Of a stretch of 21,569 bases of DNA, positions 1-10,632 are shown piece by piece. The notes beneath the pieces are model-generated. The model made no database searches, was not told the origin of the DNA, and saw only the letters and a list, made by a program, of their open reading frames with translations. The DNA comes from Funneliformis mosseae (lineage: Eukaryota > Glomeromycota > Glomeromycetes > Glomerales > Glomeraceae): assembly GCA_910592005.1 (NCBI GenBank), contig CAJVPP010001231.1, positions 1-21,569 of the forward strand. Reading direction: 5' to 3'. Within the stretch, counting starts at the first letter, position 1. Each line of letters starts with the position of its first letter. Both the position numbers and the translations under genes were made by a program.

Positions 1-1008
1 ATCTTACGATTATGGTAAAATGAACATGGATAACTCTCAAATCAACAAATAAAGATACACTCTTAATAAAATAAGATTCATAAGAAAGATTAAATAAATT
101 AGATAAGAATAAATCCTTTTAGCAATTTTGGTTAGCGAATCTTAAAATAGTTGAAGGTGCCGATCTTTTTTTTTTCACTCTTTTTTCCCCCCTCCCAACG
201 ATTTAAATAAATAAAATCACTATAAATTTTAAGTTAATGTGTTGGTTTACTTTATCAATGAAACCATTTTTTATGACCCAAATTTGATCTGGACATTTAT
301 TACATTTATTGTCTTTTCCAAAAATGGCTTGATAGTGATCTACAGTATGCGTTCGGAAAACCGAAAATAATCCAAAGTACAAAAGATTGTCAAAAAAAAA
401 AAAATTAAAATAAAAAGTACTTAGAAAACCGTTTATAAATTTTCCGAAATTCCCCGTAAAACTAGATACCTGTTTCTATGTTACTTCAAGAAATCTTATT
501 TATTTGTATTTACAGAATAAGCTCCATTCTACAAGGCAGTCACGTTTTATGTATGTAAAGAATTTTTTCCATAAATCCCACAAAAAAATTAACGGGAGTT
601 ATCCCAAGTTTATAATCGAAAATGTTTTCATGTTTATTAAAGTAAAATTTACATAAAATTAGCGATGAAAAATTTATTCTTGGGAAATTCGAAAATTTAC
701 GTGTAACCGTTAAAATATTAATACCTTATCGTTATACCTTTCAGGAAAGTTTTCAAGTGAAGAAAAAAAATAAATCATACATATTTATTTACTCAAGTAA
801 ATTATCATACCTAATACATATATAATTAATTAACATGTGAAAAAAAAGTAAATATTTGCATAACATATAAAATCCTTATACATACATATATAATATATAT
901 AACATAGACATAGATATTATAAAACAAGTTCTATACAGGTTAATTGATAGTGGGATCGTAAAAATTATTTCACATGAATTCCGGATAAAATAAACAAAAA
1001 AATTCCGG
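1..1008. other. Gene-free flank downstream of HMG gene 1
   Basis: I see no gene here. The stretch is AT-rich, with short A or T runs (for example near 168-190 and 391-404) and an AT-dinucleotide-rich patch at about 885-905. It should contain the 3' UTR of gene 1, which is read leftwards. A minus-strand AATAAA (TTTATT at 784-789 on the plus strand) lies about 220 nt past the stop and is a possible polyadenylation signal, but such hexamers are common by chance in DNA this AT-rich. Confidence 0.6.
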
Positions 1009-1803
1009 TTAATGGTTGAAATCTTCATAGTAACCCAAATACCATTCTAATTTATCTTCTTCGAACCGAAAACCTTCATTGGTCTCTTTATTACTGCTTT
1101 CATTATTGAATTCGGATGAAGATTTATAAACGTCTTGTTGAAATTGATTTGTAATGTAGGAAATATGAGGATCGTTGCTGAATGATTGCGAACTTTGCTT
1201 CGGATGAGTGTCCAAGGGTAACGTCAATTCTTCATTTAACATCATTCGCTGATTAGAGCAAAGCGAGATCAAATTCAAATTCAAATACTCTTCACAGTTA
1301 ATATCATCTTTATAATGGGTTTCACCAATGACGTTTCTAGGATGTTCAACCGAAACAGCTTCATCGTTTGAAAATGAACTTTTTCTAGAATCAAGGTTTC
1401 TTCGTCGTCTTCTCTTCACAACCTTTGGTTGTTCAACATAAACCAAATCCCGGTTTCTCATATCATTCAACTCTATTTCAACCTGTTTGGAGATTTTCTC
1501 GTAGGCCGCTTTGACTTCCTGACTTTCATTCTTCCAATGGTCGCTAACAAGTCTTGAAACTTCTGTCATCTTAAGCCTATGGTCTAAAAGTGACAAGTGG
1601 TCGACAAATGCTTTCCTATAAATGAAAAATGCATTTGGCGTTTTCGAACAAATTTTCGATCGACGTCTTTTGTGTGCTATCTCATAGGCATTAATGTTTG
1701 GCGGAAATGGAAGTATAACACGGGGTAGGGTGGAGAGGGAGACGATGTTAGAAGGGGGATAGATACACGGACGGAAGATGTCCAAAAGCTTTTCCGAATT
1801 CAT
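1009..1803 (-). CDS. MATA_HMG-type HMG-box protein (gene 1 of 5)
   Basis: Predicted nuclear DNA-binding protein of 264 residues in one exon. The start is well fixed: an in-frame TAG lies 33 nt upstream (1834-1836) with no other ATG between. Order of parts: LPFPP at 31-35; an HMG box at about 50-122, with TPNAFFIYR (55-63), KMTEVS (78-83), the helix-2 tryptophan W90 and DLVY (119-122); a basic run KRRRRR (130-135) that is a likely nuclear localisation signal; a polar Ser/Asn/Glu-rich linker; and the C-terminal motif EEDKLEWYLGYY (248-259). HMG boxes of this class bind the DNA minor groove and bend it; targets are unknown. It is closest to gene 5 in the box and at the C-terminus, which suggests a recent duplication. 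It is divergent from gene 2 across a 2.9 kb spacer. A mating-type role is not shown; the family is simply mating-type-like. Confidence 0.92.
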   Translation of the reverse strand: MNSEKLLDIFRPCIYPPSNIVSLSTLPRVILPFPPNINAYEIAHKRRRSKICSKTPNAFFIYRKAFVDHLSLLDHRLKMTEVSRLVSDHWKNESQEVKAAYEKISKQVEIELNDMRNRDLVYVEQPKVVKRRRRRNLDSRKSSFSNDEAVSVEHPRNVIGETHYKDDINCEEYLNLNLISLCSNQRMMLNEELTLPLDTHPKQSSQSFSNDPHISYITNQFQQDVYKSSSEFNNESSNKETNEGFRFEEDKLEWYLGYYEDFNH

Positions 1804-4688
1804 TCCTTCAATTATGGTACATTCGTACTTTGCCTATTTAATGAAAGAATTATGAATTTTCAATGACAAGATGTGAGTGGAGGGGAAAGAAATTATTCTT
1901 TTCGGAACATAAAATTTAGCGTCATATAAATAATTTATGGTGTTACCTCATAAGGAAACAAAAATACACTAATAAAGTTTAAGAGAACAAAGCGGGTTTT
2001 TATCTGTAAAATTTCAAGATAATTAGTTCAATCTAAAGTTTTTGCCAAATTGGGTTGATTTTTACTGCGGAAAACAAACAAAATTAATGGGAAATCCTGA
2101 AACTCGAGGAGACCATAATTTTCCGGTTTCTTATTATAGTTTAAAAGATTTTGTGGAATGTTATTTTATTTATTTTATTGAGGCTGTCGGGTGCAGTGCA
2201 TGACATACGTATCATATCATACATACATACATAACACAAATAATGATGATCATTTTCGAATATTCCAAAACATAAATTCCCGCTTCTAAAAATCATGCAT
2301 TCGTACTGTGGCGGAAATGTGATTTTTGAGGATTGTGAATCACCAAAAATGTTGGCAATTTTCAAATTTTCAAAGCGTATAATTTATATTATTCATTTTT
2401 TTTTTTTGTTATTTTTTTTTTTTTTTTAATAAAAAAAAATTAGTTATTTTAATTTAGATAAATTATTTGTAATTAATCGACTGGTTCTCTTTCAATGTAC
2501 CATGATATCCAAAGATGCCATCAATGTAATGAATAACGTAGCAATAATCTATTCAAAACTCTTCACAAAAAAAAAATACTGCGGATAATATGACACGATC
2601 TAATCTCTCACATGTCATAGAATCTATTTTTTTTTTTAAACAAAACTATTCCCAAAAATGTAGTTTAATAAAATTTAAAAAAAGTTCAAATCAATATAAT
2701 TTTTAACGGAGAGATCTTTGTTTCAATAATTTTGATCATAATTTTTATTTTCCCTCCCTTTTGAGAAAAAGGAAAATATTGATTGATCAATCGGAAACAA
2801 AGTGTATTTATTCTGCATGTGTGCTAAATTGATTTATGATGATTGAATGTGAGTGGTGCCAAAAGAAAAAAATCCCTAGCGGATTTCATCGATTAATGGA
2901 GATGGCTACTTTTCTCCGGATATGACTACTCAAAAATCCATTGTCTGTTGTAATTCATTCCTATTATGGAATTATAAAATTTCGAAATCTTAATACCAAA
3001 AGAAGGTTGAATAGTTATCCAACCAATGAAATATTTCAATCAAAAGTTAATAAGGTTCACAAATATAGAAAATGTATAAAAATGCTTGATCAATAAAAGA
3101 AATATTTTCATTAAATATCCAATCGACAGAATCCCCAAAATGTTAAACCTAATAATATACCAGGATTTCCATTGATAATATCCAAAGAGAGACCGAATAA
3201 GAAATAGCACAACCTTGAACATAAGTGTAACCTCGTGCGAGATTTGGCTTTTTATTCTCATTATTAACATATTTTGATATATCCTTTCAATACACGAAGG
3301 TTTTTGTTGAACATTCCTAAAAAAATGAAATGAATGATTTATTTCAACCCAATATGGTAAGTAAATATATACACCGACACATTTATGGAATAGTTACGCA
3401 GATCTTTTGGACGCGTCAAAATTTAAATTTAAATCTTTCTAATAAATTCTTTGTGTATGTGAAACTTTACAAAATTTGAGATGCACCGAGTTTGTGTGAG
3501 AATTTTTTCCTCATTTTTTCAATCATTTTTAATTGAAGAATATAAAAATTTTTGTCACCCCGAAACATGATTAGTAAGAAGCCAGACTTCCAAAGTCCCT
3601 TAAACAATTGCCCTGCCCTTGTATAACGGATGAACCGCGAGACATGTCAATGCATATTCCTTCTAAGAAACATATTGTCATTAATAATTATGCTTCAAAA
3701 GAATTTTACTAGATTTGTACGGCAAACTTTAAACTATTTTACGCCATAAATTTCTTTGGTCCTTTCTCTCTTTTTTTTTTTTACCTAATCGTAACAAATA
3801 TAACTAAATCGTTGCAGGTTTTGTTACAGGAGAAGAATATATAGTAGAATCAAGATAAGCAGCATAAATAATCACTATAAAAAATGTATTGAAGTATTGT
3901 AAAAAAGCATCAAATATAAATAATCAAAGTTGCGTGATTCTTATCAGACGCCTTTTCTTTCTTTTTTTGTTCAAGACTTATGTAACGTGAAAGAAAGAAA
4001 AAAATATATAACCAAATTTGCATTGTCCGACTTTTAAATTACAAATTACAAATTACTGTTATACTATATATAAATCTTCTTTACATAGATTTTTAAATAA
4101 CTTTTTAAATCATTTCAATACGAGAATTATGCATTCATACTAATCTCCTTTTATTTTTATTTTTTATTTTGTTTACCCGAAAATTTATATTGCTTTAAAT
4201 AATCATGCTTAATCAAGATTGTATCCATACTTTTATATTATATCGTGTCTTTATGTCTTAATTGTCCTCCTTAATAATGTCATACAACGATATATAAAAA
4301 TCCAAAGAATGTCAGCTTTGGTACGGGTATGGGGGCTCCGATCCAATAGTGATTTTGTAATTTAAGCTAAATTAAGCAATTATATACACTTGCAGTTTTA
4401 TCAGCATGTGCGTATTGTTTCGGCTTCAAATTCTAAGTTCATGTAATTGATCATTTATAATATCAATATTAACACCTTTGTTTAATCATGCTTACATGCT
4501 TGTATGCATAAAAATGTTCCGAAAATGCAAGCGTGATTAAGCTAGAAATCATATAAAAAGAACGAGTTTTTCCTTCCACTTTGAAATATGTCCTTTTGAT
4601 CCATCATTCAAAATTCGACCTTCCTCCGGATTTTGCTCCCTTCAAATAAACGAAACTCTCCTTTACCAAACTCACTTGAAATATTTAC
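1804..4688. other. Gene-free spacer between divergent HMG genes 1 and 2
   Basis: This 2.9 kb spacer must carry the upstream regions of both genes. I find no supported gene; open frames in it are short and start at non-ATG codons or have low-complexity translations. It holds T-rich runs at 2394-2428, a CATA-rich patch at about 2214-2233, one ACGCGT (3411-3416), a triplicated ATTACAA-like run near 4037-4057, and a locally GC-richer patch at about 4320-4350. The 120 bp before gene 2 is pyrimidine-rich but lacks the long pure T tract seen before genes 3, 4 and 5. Confidence 0.6.
3411..3416. promoter_or_regulatory. ACGCGT motif (MluI cell-cycle-box-like)
   Basis: Single palindromic ACGCGT in the spacer between genes 1 and 2, about 1.3 kb before gene 2. 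It matches the core bound by MBF (Mbp1-type APSES factors) in studied fungi. Function here is inference, and its weight comes from the repeated occurrence across the other spacers. Confidence 0.3.
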
Positions 4689-5225
4689 ATGATGACTACA
4701 CGTAACGACGACACCCAATTGACACTTAATATTCCACCACCCCCATTCCCCCCCATAATAAATGCACAGGAAAATTTGACTGTCCCAACAATTAGATCCA
4801 ATGCGCGTAGCCCCAACGCATTTTTTGTTTATCGTAAGGCGTTCACTAGACATCTTCTGCAATTGAACTATCATTTGCCGATGACCGAAGTCTCGAAGTT
4901 TGCTTCAACGTACTGGCAAAACGAGCCAGAAGATGTTAAAGAAGTGTACAAAAAATTGGCTCGGGAAGTTAAACAGGAATTAGATCGAATTAGAAGAAAT
5001 CCACAACATTCCCTCATGTATATATCCATAATGACCCCGGGGGATGTTGTGGATTCTTCAAAGCATTCCTTCACTGATGCAAACGTCACTTGGGATCCTG
5101 CACCAAATAATTGTAATATTAGTGAGTCATCCAATTCAAGTGATAATCATTATTTGCCGGGTAGGGATCAAGAGCTCTACGGAGAAAGCGCTCTGGATTG
5201 GTATTTGCGAGACGTTATTCCCTAA
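4689..5225 (+). CDS. Short divergent MATA_HMG-type HMG-box protein (gene 2 of 5)
   Basis: Single-exon protein of 178 residues, the smallest of the five. An in-frame TGA (4677-4679) just upstream fixes the start at the ATG-ATG pair; the second ATG (4692) has the better A at -3 and may be used instead. Parts: PPPPFPP (16-22), an HMG box at about 36-111 with SPNAFFVYRKAF (41-52), MTEVS (65-69) and W76, and a short polar tail ending SALDWYLRDVIP (167-178). It lacks the KRxRSKICSK lead-in of genes 1, 4 and 5 and has RSNAR instead. It has a proline (P64) where the others have lysine before MTEVS, and no basic cluster follows the box. These losses could weaken DNA binding or nuclear import, or mark a specialised paralog. 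There is no frameshift or internal stop, so I call it an intact gene and not a pseudogene. Confidence 0.85.
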   Translation: MMTTRNDDTQLTLNIPPPPFPPIINAQENLTVPTIRSNARSPNAFFVYRKAFTRHLLQLNYHLPMTEVSKFASTYWQNEPEDVKEVYKKLAREVKQELDRIRRNPQHSLMYISIMTPGDVVDSSKHSFTDANVTWDPAPNNCNISESSNSSDNHYLPGRDQELYGESALDWYLRDVIP

Positions 5226-5431
5226 TTATATCCAGTTAGTTATTTTATCGTTCGTTTATGGTTCCGATACATTATTAATTCGAATATTCGTTTTGTATGA
5301 TTTGATATACTGTATTATGACATAAGTTATATGTAAGACAAATTCATTAAGGAAATCTATGAAATATTATGAAATATTTGAAATATTATGATTCTAATAT
5401 GTATTATGCTATTATTTATGCTATTAAATTA

Positions 5432-5437
5432 AATAAA
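5432..5437 (+). terminator. Possible polyadenylation hexamer for gene 2
   Basis: AATAAA about 207 nt after the gene 2 stop, followed by an A run. The distance is plausible for a fungal 3' UTR, but the hexamer is frequent by chance in this AT-rich DNA. Confidence 0.3.
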
Positions 5438-5661
5438 AAATTTATGATTTATTATGTTCAATTAAAATTATCACGTTGAGATTATATTGGTTCGAGTTAA
5501 ACGTTTCTAGTAACGGAATTTGATAAAACGATAAATGTCAAAACCGAATAAAATTTTATTAATGACATGAATATTTAAGCCTTAAAAGAAAAAGTTTTTT
5601 TATCAGGGTTTTTCTCTACGATACATCATTGGTAAATTTCTTTTTTTTTTTTTTTTTGACG

Positions 5662-5686
5662 AGAGTCACGACGGTCATGTGACTCT
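5662..5686. repeat. Perfect inverted repeat with TGACTC-type arms
   Basis: AGAGTCAC (5662-5669) and GTGACTCT (5679-5686) are exact reverse complements separated by 9 nt. Each arm carries GAGTCA/TGACTC, the core preferred by fungal bZIP factors such as Gcn4. It sits directly after a T run and 437 bp past gene 2. It could be a paired binding site or an RNA hairpin. Confidence 0.5.
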
Positions 5687-6510
5687 AATTAAAATATCGT
5701 CTTGCCATAAAACTTGAGATTCAATGAGCATGAGAATGAAAAACCTAATGAGGAAAAAAAAAAGGAAAAATGCGGTTTGTATTATTCAGCAGGTTGTGCT
5801 TTGACATCATTTGCAATTCGTCGAAAAAAAATTCTAGCCATTGTTATCTCTTTTTCTCTTAACCCGAAACACAAAAAAAAAAAAAATAAAATAAAATAAA
5901 ATACAAATAAAAGAAGATTTGCATTATTATTTTTTTTGGACAAACAAACCGAAATATAAACAACAAAAAAAAAGAACGTTTGACTCATTTATTTAATCCA
6001 TGCATAAACAAATTGATTGTGGTTTTCCTAAAACGACCGACAAGAGTAAAAAAACAACCGTTTACGAAAAATGTTTATATATGATGCCAACTTGGAGAAA
6101 AAATCCCACAATCCCAAAAGTGTGTTGAATTTAAGCTTGCAACAAATAAACACTGTACATGATACATGTGCGTAAATTACTGAACATGCCATATTGCATC
6201 TTGCATTTTTTCTTTTTTTTTGTTACAAACGTTTTCGGAATTCATTTTCCTCATCAATGGGTTGTATTAGTAAAATTCAATTCAATTTCCAAGTAAGTTG
6301 AAAAAGAAAGGCGATCCAAAAAATGTGATGTTTAAAAAGATTGTGGCTGAAGATAAATTTGGATAACCGGTGGAATAAATTAAAACTATTGTTGATTTAT
6401 TATTTTTGAACTATTGTTAAAAATTTTTTTTTATTAATATATCTTATTACTCTTAAATTTACTAAGTAATTTGTTTAAAAAAGTAAAATAATAACAAATA
6501 AAATAAAAAA

Positions 6511-6528
6511 TATATATATATATATATA
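6511..6528. repeat. (TA)9 microsatellite
   Basis: Uninterrupted TA dinucleotide run inside an A-rich stretch of the gene 2/gene 3 spacer. It is simple repeat DNA with no evident link to a gene. Confidence 0.8.
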
Positions 6529-6880
6529 GAATAAAAAGTGAAGTGTTCTTTACAATATTACATTAAAAGTTAACGCATGCAAGTTGCAGAAACCCTTCCG
6601 TCTTGTTTTAAATGCCTCTTTTAGGACGTAATGAAATCCTTTGAGATGATAATTCTTATCATTATTTTTCTTTATTCCTTGTCTAGAAAATGTGGAATTT
6701 TTTACATGCTTACTAATTATGACACTAGTCACAAATGGGATCAATAGTGATTAATAAGTTGATAGTTAGATACAAATTATTCGCAAAATATCAAATAAAT
6801 TTCACGTGATTTCATTTACCGACAAATAATATGCGTTTAGGCAAATTTACACAAAAAAACTTTTTCCTTTTTTTTTTTTT

Positions 6881-6915
6881 CTTTTTTTTTCTTTTTTTTT
6901 CTTTTTTTTTTTTTT
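6881..6915. repeat. 10-bp periodic C(T)9 tract
   Basis: C followed by nine T recurs in register at 6881, 6891 and 6901, then runs into more T. The 10-bp spacing matches the DNA helical repeat, so the C bases fall on one face. Slippage of a T tract is the simplest explanation. Confidence 0.6.
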
Positions 6916-7003
6916 ATTATTAATAAATTTATTATAAAAAAAAAAAACTAACATGAGCAAAACTGTCTTTTATACGTATAAATTTTAGAATGCTAGTGTG
7001 GTC

Positions 7004-8233
7004 ACGCGTCAATATTTCTCTTGGCACCTTGATACATTTCATGCGGGTTAGATCGGGATGAAGTAAACGCGAGATGAGGGTTTTTCTTGATATTCCGCGA
7101 ATCAAATTCAGTTATCATTGACAAAATGATGAACTAGCGTGCGAAAAAAAGATTACAGGTTTGTTGAATATGAAGCAAACAGAATTTGTAATTAGTAAAT
7201 TCCCCCCCCCCCGTCCGTATCGGTTCGATCAACATAAACAAATTCATGTTTTAATTTGTATTTTTAAGGAATCGTCACGATGCGTCGTTTATTGAGGCGT
7301 TAAAATTGGCTTTTGGTGCTTTGTAACGTTAACACAATGACAAATCGTTCAAATTACGAACATCTATATGTACAAGAGATGAGACCCTGTTATTATTGTT
7401 CTTTTATTTTAATCGGAAAATTTTCAAATGGTCTCTTTAACAGGCAATTTATTCAAAATTTCCAGTGTTACATATAGCTGTAACAATTCACAACCGCTTT
7501 AAAATTCATTGCATATCAAAATATACCACATACTCGAATTTAACTTGATATGGGCATGCATTCCTTAGAACTCCTTGATCGTATAAAAATAAAATAAATA
7601 AATAAATATAATAATATAACAATAATAATAATATGCTAAAAAAAAAATCAATTGTTGGGCTGAGCTTATTTTTTTTTTTTATTTCGTGCATAACTTGAAG
7701 AAAAGATTTACCCATTGGGAATGGGTTCAGGGTTTTAGAGTGAGTTGATTGAAAAAATTCATGTTTCGGTACTTTACATCATATGGGTTTCGGAAGGGCA
7801 TGATTTCAACCTGCATGAAATAGGGCGAAACATTTCGAAAGTCCTTAAAGAGATCAACGTAATGTTCAAAAATCCTATAATAAAACTAATAATACAATGG
7901 CGTCGCTTAGTCGATTTGGATTAGTTTAGTACTTCAACTGGAATGTCTTAATCAAATCTCTTATCTATATCCAATTATCTTTTGCCCAAGGGAAAATATG
8001 GCGATAAGGCTTTTGTACGATTGAATACGCAATTTTATCAATCTTTTTGGTGAGTTTATGTTTAAAAAAAAAAAATAAATTAAAAAATAACCATAATTGA
8101 AGTAAGGGTTTATAATTTGCCGCGAAGGAACCAGAGTTAAAACGTACACAACATAATTCTTTGTACGCGAATCACAAACAAAGCAAAATGATGCTATTGT
8201 AACAATCAATTACAAATCTAGTCCTTTTTATTC

Positions 8234-8267
<34 letters not shown>

Positions 8268-8388
8268 TTTCTATTTTAATTACGCGATTATATACATGTT
8301 TATTTATACAAAGTCATTCATAATATAAACCCATATTATATTATATATATAATGGGTACGTTCTGATAAGGGAATCATGGGTACGCGT
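7004..8388. promoter_or_regulatory. Two ACGCGT motifs in the gene 2/3 spacer
   Basis: ACGCGT occurs at 7004-7009 and 8383-8388. The first lies 24 bp after the perfect palindrome TATACGTATA (6971-6980), and the second follows GGGT. Related near-matches ACGCGA occur at 7066-7075, 8164-8169 and 8282-8287. Function is inferred only from motif similarity and recurrence. Confidence 0.3.
7202..7212. repeat. Run of 11 cytosines
   Basis: A pure C11 run stands out in a sequence where C is rare. It is flanked by AAATT and GTCCGTATC. No associated gene or promoter is evident. Confidence 0.8.
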
Positions 8389-8974
8389 AACAAATAAATT
8401 ACCATTTGAAGTTTAAGCTGCACAAGATTGCAAGCCTAGGCCTATTTTTTTTTAATATATCCATTCGTGAAAAGTGGATTTTTTTATTTTATTTTTATTT
8501 TTTTTGATGTGTAGCATTTAATTTCCTAATATTACAGACAAACTCTTAAATAGCAAAGTTATTTTTACCAAGGAATTATCTTACCGATTTTAGGCGTCTG
8601 AAGATTTTTTTTTTTGATTCTTATTTTGATTAAACCTATCAAAGAATATTATGGTTTCAAAGATAACCAAATTCAGTATTTTACAATATCAAAAGAATTT
8701 CGCACATTTTTTACGAAGATTTTAAAGGAATCAAGTAATAGAATATCGACTGTTTGCATAACTTTCACAATACTTTGATATAATTTTGCATTATCGCTTG
8801 TTTATCTAAAATAAAGGTCGGAGTAGACGGAACATCAAAAGTGCTTATTATAAATTTCTTCTCAATAATCACAATTCAGTCGTGATTGGTGAATTTAATT
8901 ATGTGCATCACTTTTTTCAGCCACCAAAAAATAAAATAAAAAAAATAATTGAATGGATTTATACCGTTTGTTTT

Positions 8975-8978
<4 letters not shown>

Positions 8979-9012
<34 letters not shown>
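8979..9012. repeat. 34-base poly(A) tract
   Basis: The longest pure homopolymer in the window, about 400 bp before gene 3. I see no reverse-transcribed gene body ending at it, so it is more likely a simple repeat than a retroposon tail. Confidence 0.8.
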
Positions 9013-9014
<2 letters not shown>

Positions 9015-9320
9015 GCTCATAAAATGCCGCTCATAACGTGGCAATGGCTTTGTCTTCAATTAAAATACAACATAAACATACCTTTTTTTTTTTTTTTATG
9101 GTAAAGAATGAAGGCAGCAGGAAGATCATCAAAAGGTTGTGATACAGCCTAAAGTATAATTCAATATAAATTGCTCGGTTATAACGGTTTGGGTTACCTT
9201 CCAACTAGAATTGAATTTGGAAATAACTTAAAGCGAATCACCCATTGATTTCCAATTTCACTAGCCACAGTACCTTTCATTTCTGATGAAAAAAGGTATA
9301 AAATAATCATGAATTTTTGA

Positions 9321-9322
<2 letters not shown>

Positions 9323-9352
<30 letters not shown>
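9323..9352 (+). promoter_or_regulatory. T30 tract upstream of HMG gene 3
   Basis: Thirty T on the coding strand end 62 bp before the gene 3 ATG and are followed by the pyrimidine stretch CTTTACCTCTTTC. Long poly(dA:dT) tracts exclude nucleosomes in fungal promoters. Comparable tracts stand before genes 4 and 5, so a core-promoter role is reasonable though unproven. Confidence 0.4.
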
Positions 9353-9414
9353 CTTTACCTCTTTCATATTAAAAATAATTTTTTTAATTTTCTTAAAAGG
9401 TAGTAATATCAATC

Positions 9415-10398
9415 ATGCCACGACAGATTAAAAAACGTTCAAAGACCATTGAATCCCGTAAAGTTGATCCTTTGGTTAATGATATCATTCAGGCCCCACC
9501 TGAAATTAAACTCCCTTGGCCACCTGCCGTTACCGCGGAAGATTTCGTGCGAAACAGACCTAAAACAAAGATTGACATCAAGAGCCCAAATTCATTTTTC
9601 GTTTATAGGGCAGCCTTTGTTAAACAACTGTTAATTGAACAGCACAAGTTTAAAATGACTCAAGTTTCCAAGTGGGCCAGCTCCTCATGGAAGAATGAAA
9701 GTAAAGAAGTAAAGGAGACTTACAAAGTAATGGCTCAAAAAATCGATAAAGAATTTCAAGAAAAAAGAAAAGCGATTAAAGGTTATCGAATTGTTTGCGA
9801 GAATTATGGTCAAAAGTCAATAGAAGAAGACCCTCAAGAACAAAAGTGCATCAAACAAGAGCAAGTTGAAGAGATTCAAGAGATGCAACAACCACAACAA
9901 CCACAACAAATACAACAACCACAACCACAACCACAACCACAACAACAACAACGGCAACAACAGCAACAACAACAAAAAAGCGATAATCCAATTCCCGATT
10001 TAATAACCTGGCAACCACCAAATTATCCAGAATATTTTCCATACATAATAAATATGACCCCAGTCGCATCTCCTGGATCTACGTCATCAGATACCTACGA
10101 ATCTGACAATACAATCAACAATAGTCCAATTAGTCCGAGAAGTACGGATTTCTCGTTTTACGAAAATCACTTCAATTTTAATAACAATACTGACCGTGTT
10201 TATTTACCAACGAGTACATCTTTCACCGGTAATTTTTGCGCATCAATTTTCACCGATGTTGTTGATCATGACAATTCAGACGATTCCCAAACCAATATCG
10301 AAGAATCCGAATATTATAATCCTGCCGTTTGCATTGTATCAGAAACTCCGGGATGTTTTATTGAGGATCATTATAATGATTACTTATCATGGAATTGA
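9415..10398 (+). CDS. Glutamine-rich MATA_HMG-type HMG-box protein (gene 3 of 5)
   Basis: Single-exon protein of 327 residues. In-frame TAA at 9394-9396 and a good start context (ATCATGCC) support the start. Parts: a basic N-terminus (KKRSK, 6-10); LPWPP (33-37), with Trp where the others have Phe; an HMG box at about 52-124 with SPNSFFVYRAAF (57-68), KMTQVS (80-85) and W92; a Gln/Pro tract at 158-187; a Ser/Thr/Asn-rich region; and the C-terminus FIEDHYNDYLSWN (315-327). It differs from its siblings in having RAAF for RKAF and lacks the DLVY tail and the basic cluster after the box. Gln-rich segments are common in transcription activators and in prion-like domains. It is the most divergent box of the five. 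It faces gene 4 tail to tail. The protein is predicted to be nuclear; partners and targets are unknown. Confidence 0.9.
   Translation: MPRQIKKRSKTIESRKVDPLVNDIIQAPPEIKLPWPPAVTAEDFVRNRPKTKIDIKSPNSFFVYRAAFVKQLLIEQHKFKMTQVSKWASSSWKNESKEVKETYKVMAQKIDKEFQEKRKAIKGYRIVCENYGQKSIEEDPQEQKCIKQEQVEEIQEMQQPQQPQQIQQPQPQPQPQQQQRQQQQQQQKSDNPIPDLITWQPPNYPEYFPYIINMTPVASPGSTSSDTYESDNTINNSPISPRSTDFSFYENHFNFNNNTDRVYLPTSTSFTGNFCASIFTDVVDHDNSDDSQTNIEESEYYNPAVCIVSETPGCFIEDHYNDYLSWN
9886..9975 (+). repeat. CAA/CCA coding repeat (polyglutamine/proline tract)
   Basis: Thirty codons of gene 3, nearly all CAA for Gln with CCA for Pro interspersed, one CGG and two CAG. The near-pure codon use marks it as a slippage-prone microsatellite within the coding frame, so its length is likely to vary between strains. 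The opposite-strand open frame over it, a valine run, is an artefact of the repeat. Confidence 0.9.
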
Positions 10399-10632
10399 AT
10401 TATCAGAAGGTGAAAATTAGGAGTGGAACTGAATGTTACAATTAAGATTTTTATAAGTTTCTAAGTTTATAAGATTTTTTATTTATATAGACAATATTTC
10501 TACCCTACCTTGATTTAATTAATTAATTAATTTAAGCTTAATTTAAATTAAAAATTTTGTTCCGACAATCTGTGGCATAAATTAAATGCATATTCTTTTG
10601 TGGAATTCTTTGCATCAAAGTTGATCATTGAA

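Larger units (their letters stand above)
5226..9414. other. 4.2 kb gene-free spacer between HMG genes 2 and 3
   Basis: No gene is supported. The first 250 bp, the likely 3' UTR of gene 2, contains imperfect repeats of GAAATATTATG at about 5355-5392. Further along are a T run (5641-5657) followed by an inverted repeat (5662-5686), a TA microsatellite (6511-6528), a CT9-periodic tract (6881-6915), a run of 11 C (7202-7212), two ACGCGT motifs, a T20A11 junction (8237-8267), a 34-base A run (8979-9012) and a 30-base T run (9323-9352). Frames in this stretch translate to low-complexity, homopolymer-driven peptides. Confidence 0.6.

Noticed and set aside
2141..2365. 74-codon minus-strand open frame
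   Set aside because: It begins at TTG, not ATG, has no recognisable domain, and runs through a CATA-rich repeat.
3357..3817. GTAAGT donor and TTGCAG acceptor that could bound a 5' UTR intron of gene 2
   Set aside because: Splice-like words are frequent in AT-rich DNA, and the distance to the gene 2 start (about 0.9 kb) has no transcript support.
4320..4350. Small GC-richer patch that might be part of a structured RNA
   Set aside because: It does not match any rRNA, tRNA or snRNA signature I recognise, and no extended pairing is visible.
5714..5899. 61-codon frame with a Lys/Glu-rich translation
   Set aside because: It begins at TTG and ends in a poly(A)-derived lysine run; its overlap with an opposite frame of similar length shows low complexity rather than coding.
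7222..7234. GGTTCGATC resembling a tRNA B box
   Set aside because: No A box, acceptor stem or cloverleaf can be built around it. The similar GGTTCGAGTT near 5489 also fails.
9851..10069. Opposite-strand frame rich in valine over gene 3
   Set aside because: It is the reverse complement of the CAA/CCA repeat, so it is a shadow of the real gene.
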